From: Trachythela sp. YZ-2020
Taxonomy: Eukaryota; Cnidaria; Anthozoa; Malacalcyonacea; Clavulariidae
Length of the DNA: 64,000 bases
Reading direction: 5' to 3'
NCBI GenBank assembly: GCA_016169945.1
Contig: JADLSH010000279.1
Span: 2,914,001-2,978,000, forward strand
How positions within the stretch are numbered: the stretch's first letter is position 1; every line of letters begins with the position of its first letter. Below are positions 23,601-33,491 of this stretch, piece by piece. The notes under the pieces were generated by a model. That model was not told where the DNA came from. It searched no databases and saw only the letters and a program-made list of their open reading frames with translations. The translations under genes and the position numbers were made by a program.

Positions 23601-26600
23601 ACGGCGTGTGGTGGCAACGGAATGACATTCGTGCGAGTACTCGCAGCGAGGAGCTTCGTGCGAGGACTGGAAATCCGCATTTAGACTGTTGTGGAAACCT
23701 TGAGGTAAGCAAAAACTATATACATGCTAGTGTCACTTTAACATTCCTCGTATTACCTGTGGTCGTCACGCGGATGGGTGAGGTGTTCAGAACAACTGTG
23801 GCTCCTAGGAGCATAAAACAGAAATTCGTTAGATATTACCGTCGATCGCATCAGTTCACTTCAGAGCCGGAAAAAGCAAGACACTCTCACAACTGCACTG
23901 CAAATCAGCAAATATCTAGATCTGTGTATCTAAAATATATCTTATGGCCATTTGCTTCTAGAGTCTTAACTCTAATATCAAATACTACATTGTTGACTGT
24001 TGTACAGGTTTGGCATTCTAGGAATTTTCTGGGACCAAATGGTCCCATGATCGGATACTTTTTCCACCCCTGACGAACAACATGGCATATAACGCCAAAA
24101 GCCGAACCTGGAAAATTGACCACACCCAGAAACGGCATTCCCGATGTATATAGCCATATCGATCTCCCAATCCATTGAAGCTACATAATTTCGGAAGTGC
24201 CTAATATAGTGTTTAAAATGGTTACTATCAAGACTTTTTCTCGGCATCTTGTTCGATAGGACTAATAGTAGAAAGTGTTTGTAGATGGAATATTCTTACG
24301 AAAATTTATATACATTTTTTAGACCTAGCCAGGAGCAGTTGAGAAAAATGCAACTTAGGCCGTCTGGCAGGAATTGAACTTGCGGCCATGCGATTCCGGT
24401 GCAGCGCTCTAACCAACTGAGCTACAGGGTCCAGTTGCTGAGCATTAACCGCAAGTTCGGTATATATGATGGGAATGATGCCAGTATTAGGTATGGTAAA
24501 TATCAAGATTTCAAGGTTCAATTCCTGCCAGAGGGCCTAAGTTGCATTTTTCGCAACTGCTCCTGGCTAGGTCTGAAAAATGTATGTAAATTTTCGTTCA
24601 AGTATTCCATTTTAAAATGATTACTTGTAGGGGCGGTCATAGGAACTAGAGTGTAATATATCAAAGTATAATATCTATTGGAAATATTAATGGCTATACA
24701 CCATCACAGGTCAACGGACTATTTTCAAAATTTACCTGGAATTATCGATTATTCCTCCTCCCCCCCCCGCCCCTCTAAACAAGGCCCTCTCCATGATACG
24801 ATTGGACTGTAACACTGGACTCAGAACGCGCTATTTAATTGAATGCGCGCAGTCTAAACAGCATACGCAATGGCTAGTCTTTTTAATATTTAGAAGCCAA
24901 CAAACTCAGTTTTACAGGTCAACGTGGATTGGTACACTTGTTTCCGGGTTGTTGAAAGGAATATGAACAATGTTATGCTGGCCACATTAGCTAATCATTA
25001 TCTTAAAGTCTTGAGCAAATTTTGTTAATGAATGATACTACCTTTGGTTGCTATGACAACGGGTGACGTGGATAGCGCGTGATCCGCAAGAACTAGAAAA
25101 TTCCGAATATATATGTATTTTAGTGTGTTTTAGTGTACAAAATGGCAGAGTGTTCGATATCATATAGATATAGAGCGAATATAGTTTTCGCTTACCTCAA
25201 GGTATCCACTACAGCCTCCCTCATCTAATAATGGATCCTGTAGGTGACCCTTACAGTAAGCCCGTTCTCCACTAGGCGAATTTGTTCGCGCTACACGAAG
25301 CAAAAACCGAATTTCAGCAACGTGATTGTTAGTGAAAAAATTCGCCGCAAAAATTTCGCTAACCAATCAAGTTGCCAAAATGAATTTTCGCTTCGCGTCG
25401 CGCGAACAAATTCGCCTAGTGGAGAACGAGCTTATGTTGCAAACCTTGATTTGCAAAACTTTCATATCAAAATGCTTCATAGTTTATTTTAACATTTCGC
25501 ATTACAGTGGGCGCACGCGAGCTGGTTTAGTGATGACGAGAGTGCGACTTTGGCTCTTGCGCAAAAAACAGCAAACTCGCTGCGAGTTCTTGGCTTCTTG
25601 CATGTAATTAAAATAAACTGTCGAGCATTGTGATAGGATGAAAGTACTCGCAGCGAGCTTGCGAGTTGGTTTTTGCGACGAGTGGAAAAGAGCCTTTACC
25701 TTGATGTAAACAAAAACTATATATACAATTGCTTCATGCCAGTGTCACTTTAACATTCCTCGTATTACCTGTGGTCGTCACGCGGATGGGTAAGGTGGAC
25801 AGAGCAACTGTGGCTCCTAGGAGCATAAAACAGAAATTCGTTAGATATTACCGTCGATCGCATTCAGTTCACTTCAGCCGGAGAAAGCAATACAAACTTT
25901 TGTACATTTCTCATCCAATTATGAAAATTTTATTCAAAAGTTAATCGAAACAAACAAACAAACCCAGGTGAAACCATAACCTCATGACGAAAGTAACCAG
26001 TAAATCTGGATGCAGGGAGGTGGTATGCACGCCTCCACTGGAGACAACTCCCTCTAACGCATACATACAAAGTGAACATACTTGCTAAAGACGGAGCAAT
26101 TGTTTGAGTCGGATTGAAGGACTGTGTACTGAAGAAGTTCTGGCTAGACATGATAGTCGTGTTAGTCATGTTCTGTGCTTGTACTCCATACATGACAACG
26201 ACAAGAAGAACTGTGCCAAACTAAAAATAAACAGTCAACTTAGTTTAAACTACAAGATGTTTTTTCTGCATCTCACTCGATTGAAATTAAGGTAGAAGGT
26301 TTGGGTGGATGGATAATATCCATCCACCTAAACCTTCAACTTTAATAGTTTAGTTTAATTTAGTCTAATGTGTTTACCACTCTGAGGTGGACCGTGGACG
26401 GAAAACCTTAACAGGTTTTGCAACCCAATTGATAAAGGTCTCCGAGTGTTAGTTATGGTTAATATCTCGAACGTGTGGACTGCGGTGCCAGTGTAGGTAG
26501 CGTCTATACAATAAGCTTCGGGTCTTTGGGATCAATCTACCCGAAAAATACAACAAGAACTTCGACGTTTCGAGCGAAGGCCTTTCGTCTGGAAGTTAGC

Positions 26601-27137
26601 GAGCAGTACGAACGTCCAGACGAGTTTAGTCCCGCTATCTTGATCCTAGACTACCCGGAAAACGAGAGTACCCGCGCGGAGATAAACCCTCAAAGCACAG
26701 AAGAGATCCAAGCAATCTCAACTTATACTTGAGTTTATCCAGCACAAGGAAGTTACCCAACGTAAGTAAATCCCTGCCCTCGACCTGCTGTATATAGCCG
26801 GCTTAACTCAGTGTGTGGTAGCGCTCTCAATCCGGTTTCTGTACTACCAATTAACTCGTGATTTACAAAAACATATAATATTGAATACAGGAAACTAAAG
26901 CCCTGCTTTGTCAAACGAGGATGAGAATCGAAACTCGCTCGCGTTTGACCGCCACCAACTCTCATGGACTCTCATCGAGCTGGTTCAAAATTTGACGAGT
27001 TTTTGCTCGTTTGATGTTATGCGTGGTCAACTGTCATCCTCGTATGACCGGGGCTTAACGCCAAGTATTGGACGATACTCTTAAGTAAAGGTATAATTAC
27101 ATAGTTTGCCAAAACTTACCATGCTAAAAATCGCCAT
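20687..27137 (-). CDS. novel eight-cysteine single-pass membrane glycoprotein, 8 exons, 215 residues
   Basis: Exons in gene order: 27120-27137, 26082-26220, 25769-25816, 23757-23804, 22466-22531, 21734-21913, 20823-20884, 20687-20773. All borders are GT-AG, phases agree at every junction, and the total is 648 nt. The protein has a signal peptide (residues 1-21, ending GVQA), a Ser/Thr-rich segment with NMT and NTT sequons, two copies of a 16-residue unit (ATVALSTLPIRVTTT and ATVVLNTSPIRVTTT), then a cysteine-rich part with eight cysteines (87, 123, 129, 130, 145, 155, 162, 164; core CTNRDKCC...VCKC) and two NLT sequons. One transmembrane helix (ILSASFFIILIGMFFYLIP, 168-186) and a 28-residue tail follow. 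Inference: a type I cell-surface protein. I recognise no family; the cysteine spacing does not match TNFR, EGF or Ly6 patterns that I know. If the donor at 20822 were not used, the tail would end almost at once at a TGA. Confidence 0.8.
22888..23038. mobile_element. short TIR element with a minisatellite unit inside
   Basis: AGACTATTAGCATA at the left and TATGCTAATAGTCT at the right are inverted copies. The interior is one unit of the 20385-20686 minisatellite. It lies in the intron between exons 4 and 5 of the eight-cysteine gene. Confidence 0.6.
23461..23679. mobile_element. MITE with ~32-bp terminal inverted repeats
   Basis: GGTTTCCAGTCCTCGCACGA at the left matches TCGTGCGAGGACTGGAAATC inverted at the right, and the arms continue inward through AGCTCCTCGC and GAGTACTCGCA. 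It is non-coding and inserted between the two duplicated exon regions of the eight-cysteine gene. Confidence 0.8.
23757..23804 (-). other. duplicated 48-bp exon, downstream copy (exon 4)
   Basis: Phase-1 symmetric exon encoding ATVVLNTSPIRVTTT, with acceptor GCTCCTAG and donor GTAATACG. The flanking introns on both sides (about 23700-23870) match those at 25715-25875, so the whole block was duplicated, not just the coding bases. Confidence 0.8.
24357..24432 (-). mobile_element. tRNA-derived SINE head, copy 1
   Basis: On the minus strand it reads GTAGCTCAGTTGGTTAGAGC (A box), then TGCACCGGAATCGCA where an anticodon stem-loop should be, then GTTCAATTCCTGCC (B box). The flanks (GGCATCTTGTTCGATAGGAC, GACCTAGCCAGGAGCA) recur around the copy at 28979-29070, so this is a dispersed element and not a tRNA gene. 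It has no clean acceptor stem. Confidence 0.7.
25256..25434. mobile_element. MITE with terminal inverted repeats (CGTTCTCCACTAGGCGAA)
   Basis: TAAGCCCGTTCTCCACTAGG at the left is matched by CCTAGTGGAGAACGAGCTTA at the right. The arms continue through CGAATTTGTTCGCG. There is no coding capacity. Confidence 0.8.
25505..25697. mobile_element. AACTCGCTGCGAGTT MITE, copy 1
   Basis: Shares AACTCGCTGCGAGTTCTTG, CATGTAATTAAAATAAACTG, GTACTCGCAGCGAGCTTGCG and GCGACGAGTGGAAAAGAGCC with the better-preserved copy at 62605-62773. The left end is decayed. Confidence 0.75.
25769..25816 (-). other. duplicated 48-bp exon, upstream copy (exon 3)
   Basis: Encodes ATVALSTLPIRVTTT in phase 1-1, with the same splice signals as the copy at 23757-23804. 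The coding differences fall within the 16 codons while the surrounding intron sequence stays alignable, which indicates a fairly recent duplication. Confidence 0.8.
26899..27058. mobile_element. MITE with AAGCCCTGCTTTGTCAAACGAGGATGA-type ends
   Basis: The left end AAGCCCTGCTTTGTCAAACG and the right end TCGTATGACCGGGGCTT are imperfect inverted copies. The interior carries CCAACTCTCATGGACTCTC as at 13120-13340. It sits in the first intron of the eight-cysteine gene, 61 bp from exon 1. Confidence 0.65.
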
Positions 27138-27664
27138 GATTATATCAACTTTATCAACCAAAAGTATACTCTAACTCTTGTTCGCAAAAACACCAAAGGC
27201 ACGCGACACTACTGCGCTTAATCAATGCTTTAACACTTTGGCTAAAAGTATAGTTAAACCCTCTCACAAAAAGTATTAATCTTCCTTCGTTTACGAAGAT
27301 TACTGAAAGATCAACATTGATAAGCGGTGGCGCGCCACTACAATGGTAGTCAAGTAAATAAACCAAAACAACTTGAAGTTCAATGTAAACTATTTCGAGG
27401 AAATTTGGATTTAGAAAAGAAAGCCTAAAATCTTCGTAGGCTATAAAGAGATTAAGAGTCGATTCTTTCCGCATACCTTGAAAAAAAAACAGGCGCCGAA
27501 ATATTTCCACAAATGTCAAATGAGGAAATTAGAAAATATCCGCATGTTGCTTCATATTTGGTATATTTAATTAATTTGTATTTTAGAAAAGTAAAGTTAG
27601 CCAGGGGGCACTACAAATAATCCTTTTAATATTACACTCGGTAGAAGCCAAAGTTCAAACATCA

Positions 27665-27794
27665 AAGCCTGCCGTAGACTTGCTCCAAGTCTCTCTCGAA
27701 TGGGGAAAAAATTGGGGTCAATCCAGTTTATAATATTGATCCCAATTTTTTCCCCATTCGAGAGAGACTTGGAGCAAGTCTAAGCCTGCCGTAG
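27665..27794. mobile_element. 104-bp hairpin element with 13-bp target duplication
   Basis: The arms ACTTGCTCCAAGTCTCTCTC and continuation (27678-27717) pair with 27741-27779 around a short AT-rich loop. The hairpin is bracketed by AAGCCTGCCGTAG on both sides (27665-27677 and 27782-27794). A scrap of the arm occurs at 45845-45870. Confidence 0.8.
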
Positions 27795-28852
27795 CAGTCA
27801 TCGCGCTAACCGCATCAGCCACCCATGGTCACGATTATTACTTTGGCAAAAATCAGAACATTTTTGTGTTTCGCAAACTTGCTTTTGTTAATGCGCTCTG
27901 CTAATAGTGTGGTCAACACTTAATAAATAAACAATATTGTTACAGCGCTGTTCAACCATCACATGCAGTCCTCCCAATCTTCGGCGGCAAACGGCAATTG
28001 CCGTCGATAATCACGCCGAAAATGAGATAATAATAATAAAGTATATATATACACGATGTACTTTATGCTGCTAAAGAAACTATATCAAAGACATTAACAA
28101 TATTTCAGATAATTCATTTGTTATCAACATGCATCTTCAATTTGTCATTATGGGACAAACAGATGCAGTCGAAATACTGCCGAACTGTAACATATCGACG
28201 GCAATTTTTTGTTGGCGGGCTTGCCCGGCAAGCGCTAGCAAGAAATTCCTGCGTTATTTTGGTGGGAAAGTGAAATTTATTTTCATTTCAAAAACACTAT
28301 TTTTTTTGTCGGCAATTGCTTCAGGAGACTTAATTTCGTTAACTCCTTAATTGTTTTGACTTTTTCGACGGTTTTTAGATCGAGTAAGCATGTGACACGA
28401 TTTCCAACCCGGTTTATCGGGTGGGACCGCTAAGTGCATTCATATTAGGCCGGGAAGGTGGGATCTCGCCTCGCTCTGATCTTATATGAATCAAATCTCA
28501 AAAGCATATATATATAAAAACAATATACGAGGCGGGATCTCGCCTCTTGCGAGTCAGCCCGATAAAGCAGGCCAGCCAGGCGCATATGAACTGCCCCCCC
28601 CCCCCTCCGCCTAACAGACTTAGCTGTATAGCATGCGGTATACCTTTGCTAGAATATAAACATGAACAGTCGTAGATATGGACCGTTCATTGATTATGCC
28701 AGGGTTGGGGGTCGAAGAGAAAATGGTGGGATAAGGTAAAAAATTAACGATATCTTCATCACAGAGTATAATATATCACAATATGTAGGCTTATGATCAC
28801 CTCGCATTCGACGACTAATTGTTAATTGTTCATCTAGGTTCATGAGAATAGA

Positions 28853-29225
28853 TATCAAGATTTTTCTCGGCATCTCGTTCGATATAGGACTAATAGTGGA
28901 AGGTGTTTGTAGATGGAATATTCGAACGAAAATTTATATACATTTCTAGACCTAGCCAGGAGCACGGTTGCGAAAAATGCAACTTAGGCCCTCTGGCAGG
29001 AATCGAACCTGCGGCCCTGCGATTCCGGTGCAGCGCTCTGACCAACTGAGTCTGAGCTACAGAGTCCAGTTGCTGAGCATTAACCGCAATTTCGTGTATA
29101 TACGGATGGAAGTGATGCCAGTATAAGGTATGGCCATGGTAAATATCAAGATTTTTATCGGCATCTCGTTCGATAGGACTAATAGTGGAAGGTGTTTGTA
29201 GATGGAATATTCGAACTAAAATTTA
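28853..29225 (-). mobile_element. tRNA-derived SINE, copy 2, flanked by ~80-bp direct repeats
   Basis: The tRNA-like head on the minus strand (about 29070-28979) has GTAGCTCAG, an inserted ACTCAG, GTTGGTCAGAGC and B box GTTCGATTCCTGCC. Direct repeats beginning ATATCAAGATTTTTCTCGGC (28853-28935) and ATATCAAGATTTTTATCGGC (29145-29225) bracket it. The same body is seen at 24240-24600. Confidence 0.7.
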
Positions 29226-29939
29226 TGCAATGTTTCAATCTGCGACTGTTCGTTGCTGTTATGCAAACGACGATATTAAATACTTCATGATTGAAAGAAA
29301 ACAACAATCATATTGAGATAAGTAACATTATTTTTAAAAATATACACATTGGAAGGGACATTTGCACTTACTGAAATCGATAAACATATACCATTTCTGT
29401 GACCTATTATGGACATATATATATATATATGTTATAAATTCTCATCGTCGTGCCAAATTTGATCATAGTCAATTAAGATATAGCCTGGAGTTTCTCATGT
29501 CAATGTCTTGGTATCTTTTTGTTTATGTTTATGCAAACTGGTGCACGGTGAAGACCATACGCGTACGGGAGGGTGGAGCTGAGAATTTATCTATTCGGGC
29601 AAAAATTGTCTTGTCATTCGGGCAACGACGGCATGGTGACGTCATGTCATTCGGGCAAATTCAGCCCAGCCCCCCCCCCAAACAAATGAGCTCGTACGCC
29701 TATGGTGAAGACAATGAATTTTTGGCAAAATGAAGCAATCATCAAATGGCATCATTTCGTCGAGTCATGCACTCCACCGTACTGTTGAAATATCGATGTT
29801 TACATCATTGCTCAGTACCCAATTCACAAGTTTGGATAACTCACATAATTATATGTATAAGAGCTATTCACTCAATTTAGATATACTAGAGACAATAGTA
29901 TAACTATATAGGCATGCGAGTTATCCAAGGCCACAGGCC

Positions 29940-30352
29940 CGTTTCAGACGCCGCTCATGCGCCGAACTCATGCGCCGAACTTAAACGACGAATTAGGTGC
30001 GACAGAAGAGCGACGTTTGAATCAATTAGGTACGGCAGAATTTGGAGCGACATAAGTCCGGCAGAACCTGTCGCATTATGCGACGTTGGCGCGAAATTGA
30101 TTCATACGCCGCTCCACTCATGTGCCGAACCTAAATCAAAATTTGCTGTAATTTATTAGGATTAGTTTAGCCACTTTGTAATGTCTACGTATTGTTTTAA
30201 TTTTAGAATTCCCGCGCGAACACGCTCTCTCGTCAACAACATTATATTTTGTACGCCGTTTGAATCACTTTCGCTCTTGTGTCGCTCCAGAGTCGCACCT
30301 ATAATACAATTAAGTTCGGCGCATGAGTGGAGCGGCGTCTGAATCGGACCAT
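29940..30352. mobile_element. MITE with GACGCCGCTCATGCGCCGAAC ends
   Basis: CAGACGCCGCTCATGCGCCG at 29946 pairs with CGGCGCATGAGTGGAGCGG at about 30317. The ends are imperfect and the interior repeats GCGCCGAACTTAA and GGCAGAA words. Non-coding. Confidence 0.65.
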
Positions 30353-31019
30353 GCATGTTCAACAAGCGTTAGCCACACTTGTCTGCTGCTAAACTAAAAC
30401 CTTAGCTCATTATATGCATTGAGCATTGTCGAATGCATGTCCGGTCCAGACCAACTTGTAGCTCGATTGTCTATAGTTTGACATAGAGATTGATTTTGAG
30501 CAAGTTTATAGTATAATATTATAAATGCTGATCAACACTCGCCTTATACATCTAGAGATTCGATATAACTGCCAAATGAAAAACAAAATGCAAGTGTCTA
30601 CAGACTACAGTTTTGTTCACTGCATTTGCTTGCCATATTCTCGTGAGTGAAGATATTTTAAACTTATATCTTATAAGCCAGTGTTAATAGTATATTAACA
30701 CTGGTAATTTAGTAAGGCAATCACAAAAAATATAGAAATTCATGTAAAAACTAACATTCATTTCTTTAATGCTAAATGAGAGGAGGGACCATTGTGGCAT
30801 CTCAAGAATAGAAATAGCGGACAATAGCCCAGCTAGTACTTGATGGCCAAAATATAAACTGTAACATCATACTCTTTGCTCTTCCGAGCTCTAACCTATT
30901 TACTGAATAACATAATTGATCCTTCCGAAATTGGTAGGAAAGTTAGGACTGAATGTCAAAAAAGCAACAAAATTAACAAATGGCCATATAAGACGCCTCA
31001 AACGTCTGGATGAATGGTA

Positions 31020-31551
31020 TTAGAGACCTTTAGATTCAGGTTTACCATAAACCTCTAACCGCCGTTTGACGTTAGCGGTTTGCCGTTCGAACATTTTTCG
31101 ATATAGATTTGAAGTTCTTAGATGAACATTTTTCGACTTAGATTTGAAGTCGACTCAGATGATGTTCTTCGAAGGATCTAAACGAGAGGTGAAATGCGCT
31201 TTATAAGTCTTAAAGTCTACCGAAGAATCAAATGTTGATCGCCGCCATGTTGGATTTCGCTCCTCCAAGCGTATCATGTTCGAGTCGAAATAAAATGCGA
31301 AGAATCAACTATTTCGACTTCAAATTCGTCTTTCCTGCTAGAATGATAAGTACTGTGTATGCGCATAGTGTGGATACGTGAAACATGATATAAAAAGACC
31401 CAAATAAACCCTGAGGGAAATTACAAACGTGTAGACCCACCTCTTGACGTTCAAAACTCGCGTTGAAAACCTCAAACGTGGCGTCGGGATAGGGTCACGT
31501 GACCCGTAGACGTTAGCGGTTCGGCGTAAACCTCAATCTAAAGGTCTCTAA
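31020..31551. mobile_element. 532-bp TIR element (TTAGAGACCTTTAGATT ends)
   Basis: The ends TTAGAGACCTTTAGATT and AATCTAAAGGTCTCTAA are perfect inverses. GACGTTAGCGGTT occurs near both ends. The interior has CATTTTTCGA repeats and no reading frame of note. Confidence 0.8.
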
Positions 31552-31675
31552 TGTGTTAAGTGCGACAAATATAAATACGAGATAAACAGTTGGAAACTAT
31601 ACTTGGACGAAGCCTAGAAAATATAGAATTTCACTGCCAACTAGGATAATTCTTTACTATGTGCGTCCATGTTTA

Positions 31676-32043
31676 AGCTCCGTTCTGACGAGCAAGTTTT
31701 CCTTGACAAGTTCCTTGTCGAGTTTTCTTCCATCAATTTTTCCTCGACAAGTTTTACGAGCCCGTGTATTAACGACACAAGCGAATACTTCATGTTTATA
31801 GTGGCAACGGCCGCTCAACTAGATCGAAAATAAGTGTGCAGTGTCGTACTGCGCATTTCCTTGTCAAGTTTTCCTAATTGTCGGCCGTACACACGAACAA
31901 TTTCCCTTGTTCGAAAGCTGGCATGACTAGCTGAACAAAGGCCTTTGTCAATGAAAACTTGTCAATTTTTTGCCGTACACACGGGCAAATAAAACTTATC
32001 AAGGAAAACTTGTCAAGGAAAACTTGCTCGTCTGTACGGGGCT
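31676..32043. mobile_element. Harbinger-like MITE with TTA target duplication
   Basis: AGCTCCGTTCTGACGAGCAA and the inverse of TTGCTCGTCTGTACGGGGCT form ends of over 20 bp, and TTA lies on both sides (31673-31675 and 32044-32046). The flanks 31600-31665 and 32060-32110 are found uninterrupted and inverted at 43335-43460, which supports a real insertion. A 3-bp TWA duplication is typical of PIF/Harbinger elements. Confidence 0.75.
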
Positions 32044-33491
32044 TTAGTCGTCCCGTATTAATTACTTTAGACGAATTAAACGTCTAAGACGACTCAGACG
32101 CCTGTTAATCTTTTAATTAATTATCTTGTAATTACCTGCTGACGATGAATCAAATTTAGTTTCGAAATATACAGTTTAAAAATGGCGTATTATAGTAACG
32201 CACTCCTTATTCGGAATAACTTATTTTATACGTCTGTTAAACGCCTTGTTACAACCGCGAGGCAACTTTGCTGCAACTTGGCAAACGCAATTTCGACCCA
32301 GAGCGATGTTAGGTAAAAGTATATTCGCAGAGAAATTGTGAGCCTGAATCTCGTTTGACTTTGCCGATATTTTTCTTGCTAAACATGCCCAGAAGGCGAC
32401 AAAGAATGAATGAGAATGATAATATCGGTGAGTGAAACGCAGGCCATGTTCACTGTTTTCTGTGCGTGCATTTCTACATAACATGGCTCTGTGCAGAAAT
32501 TATGCTGTAAGTTGCGCAGCAAAAATTGCCCAGTGTGACATGGTTAAGTGCGTCGTTTTTACTTGTCTTCTTGTATGAATACGGCTAAGAAATCAACCCC
32601 TGAAGAATTACGAGCAAGAAATAAGAAAGGGGCGAATGCAACGCTCATAATAGCGTAAACAACCCCTTCATTGATGTGACGTCGTGGACTTCCCGCGACC
32701 GAAGTGAGCACGCATGCACATTGAACTGTGTCGACTTCAGGCCGACTTCAGCTCAAGAAGTGAAGCCAAACATGGCGGATGTTGAAGCCATTTTTGTGTT
32801 TCACATATAGCCAAAATAGAACTGTCCATTAAATATTTTTGTACCAGCATATTTTGTCTTCTGTGCAAAGCAAAATAAAGAAATGTCTTCAAGGCGAGTC
32901 AACCGTGCGGAAACTAATTGTCCTTCGAGCAAATTCTGCATATTCAAACGATGATTGAACATAAATATAGAGGATGCGCGGCCAGGATAAGACATATTAA
33001 ATGCAAACGTTCTCTGACCAAATATTTTTATTCGACGAGCTTTCGGCTATCAGACCTATAGAACGTTTGAATTTAAGATGATTGAACAGTTGAATACTTC
33101 GATAAGCATATTTTAATTCTTCCAGTCTTAGCTACATGTTATTATTCGACTGCAATTTTACCCCGACGGAGAACGCGTCATTTGGTTGCGCAGTCGAAAC
33201 TCCGAACTGATTTATTTAACAACATTATCGGGTAATATTCAGTCTTAACTTTCTTATCAACTTGAGAATGACCAAAACATTGTAAAAAGCAACTATCTGA
33301 TTTGTTTTTGAATTTATCATGCAGGGTATCAGCTATGTGTCTATTACATGATCATGCGATGTAATAGTCTCCTATCGACGACATTACAAAATAAATACTG
33401 CACGTCTTATTGTTTCAGACTTATCTTGACTTGTGCACACCAGGTGACAGATTGTTTTGAGTGATCTTTAAGTTGCCGCATGTCTCTGGGC

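Larger units (their letters stand above)
27138..33491. other. 6.3-kb gene-poor region of inverted-repeat elements
   Basis: Between the 5' end of the eight-cysteine gene and the 3' end of UBC9 I find no exon series. Identifiable pieces are listed separately (27665, 28853, 29940, 31020, 31676). The remainder, including 28000-28850, 29230-29930, 30360-31015 and 32050-33490, is AT-rich and contains dispersed repeat scraps, for example 32310-32440 related to 17330-17480. Confidence 0.5.

Noticed and set aside
24357..24432. Functional tRNA gene
   Set aside because: A and B boxes are present but the acceptor stem is broken and the supposed anticodon loop lacks U33. The surrounding sequence recurs at 28853-29225, so it is a SINE.
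27154..27519. 121-residue minus-strand frame upstream of the eight-cysteine gene
   Set aside because: It ends 17 bp upstream of the signal-peptide exon with no homology. It is probably 5' flank or UTR open by chance.
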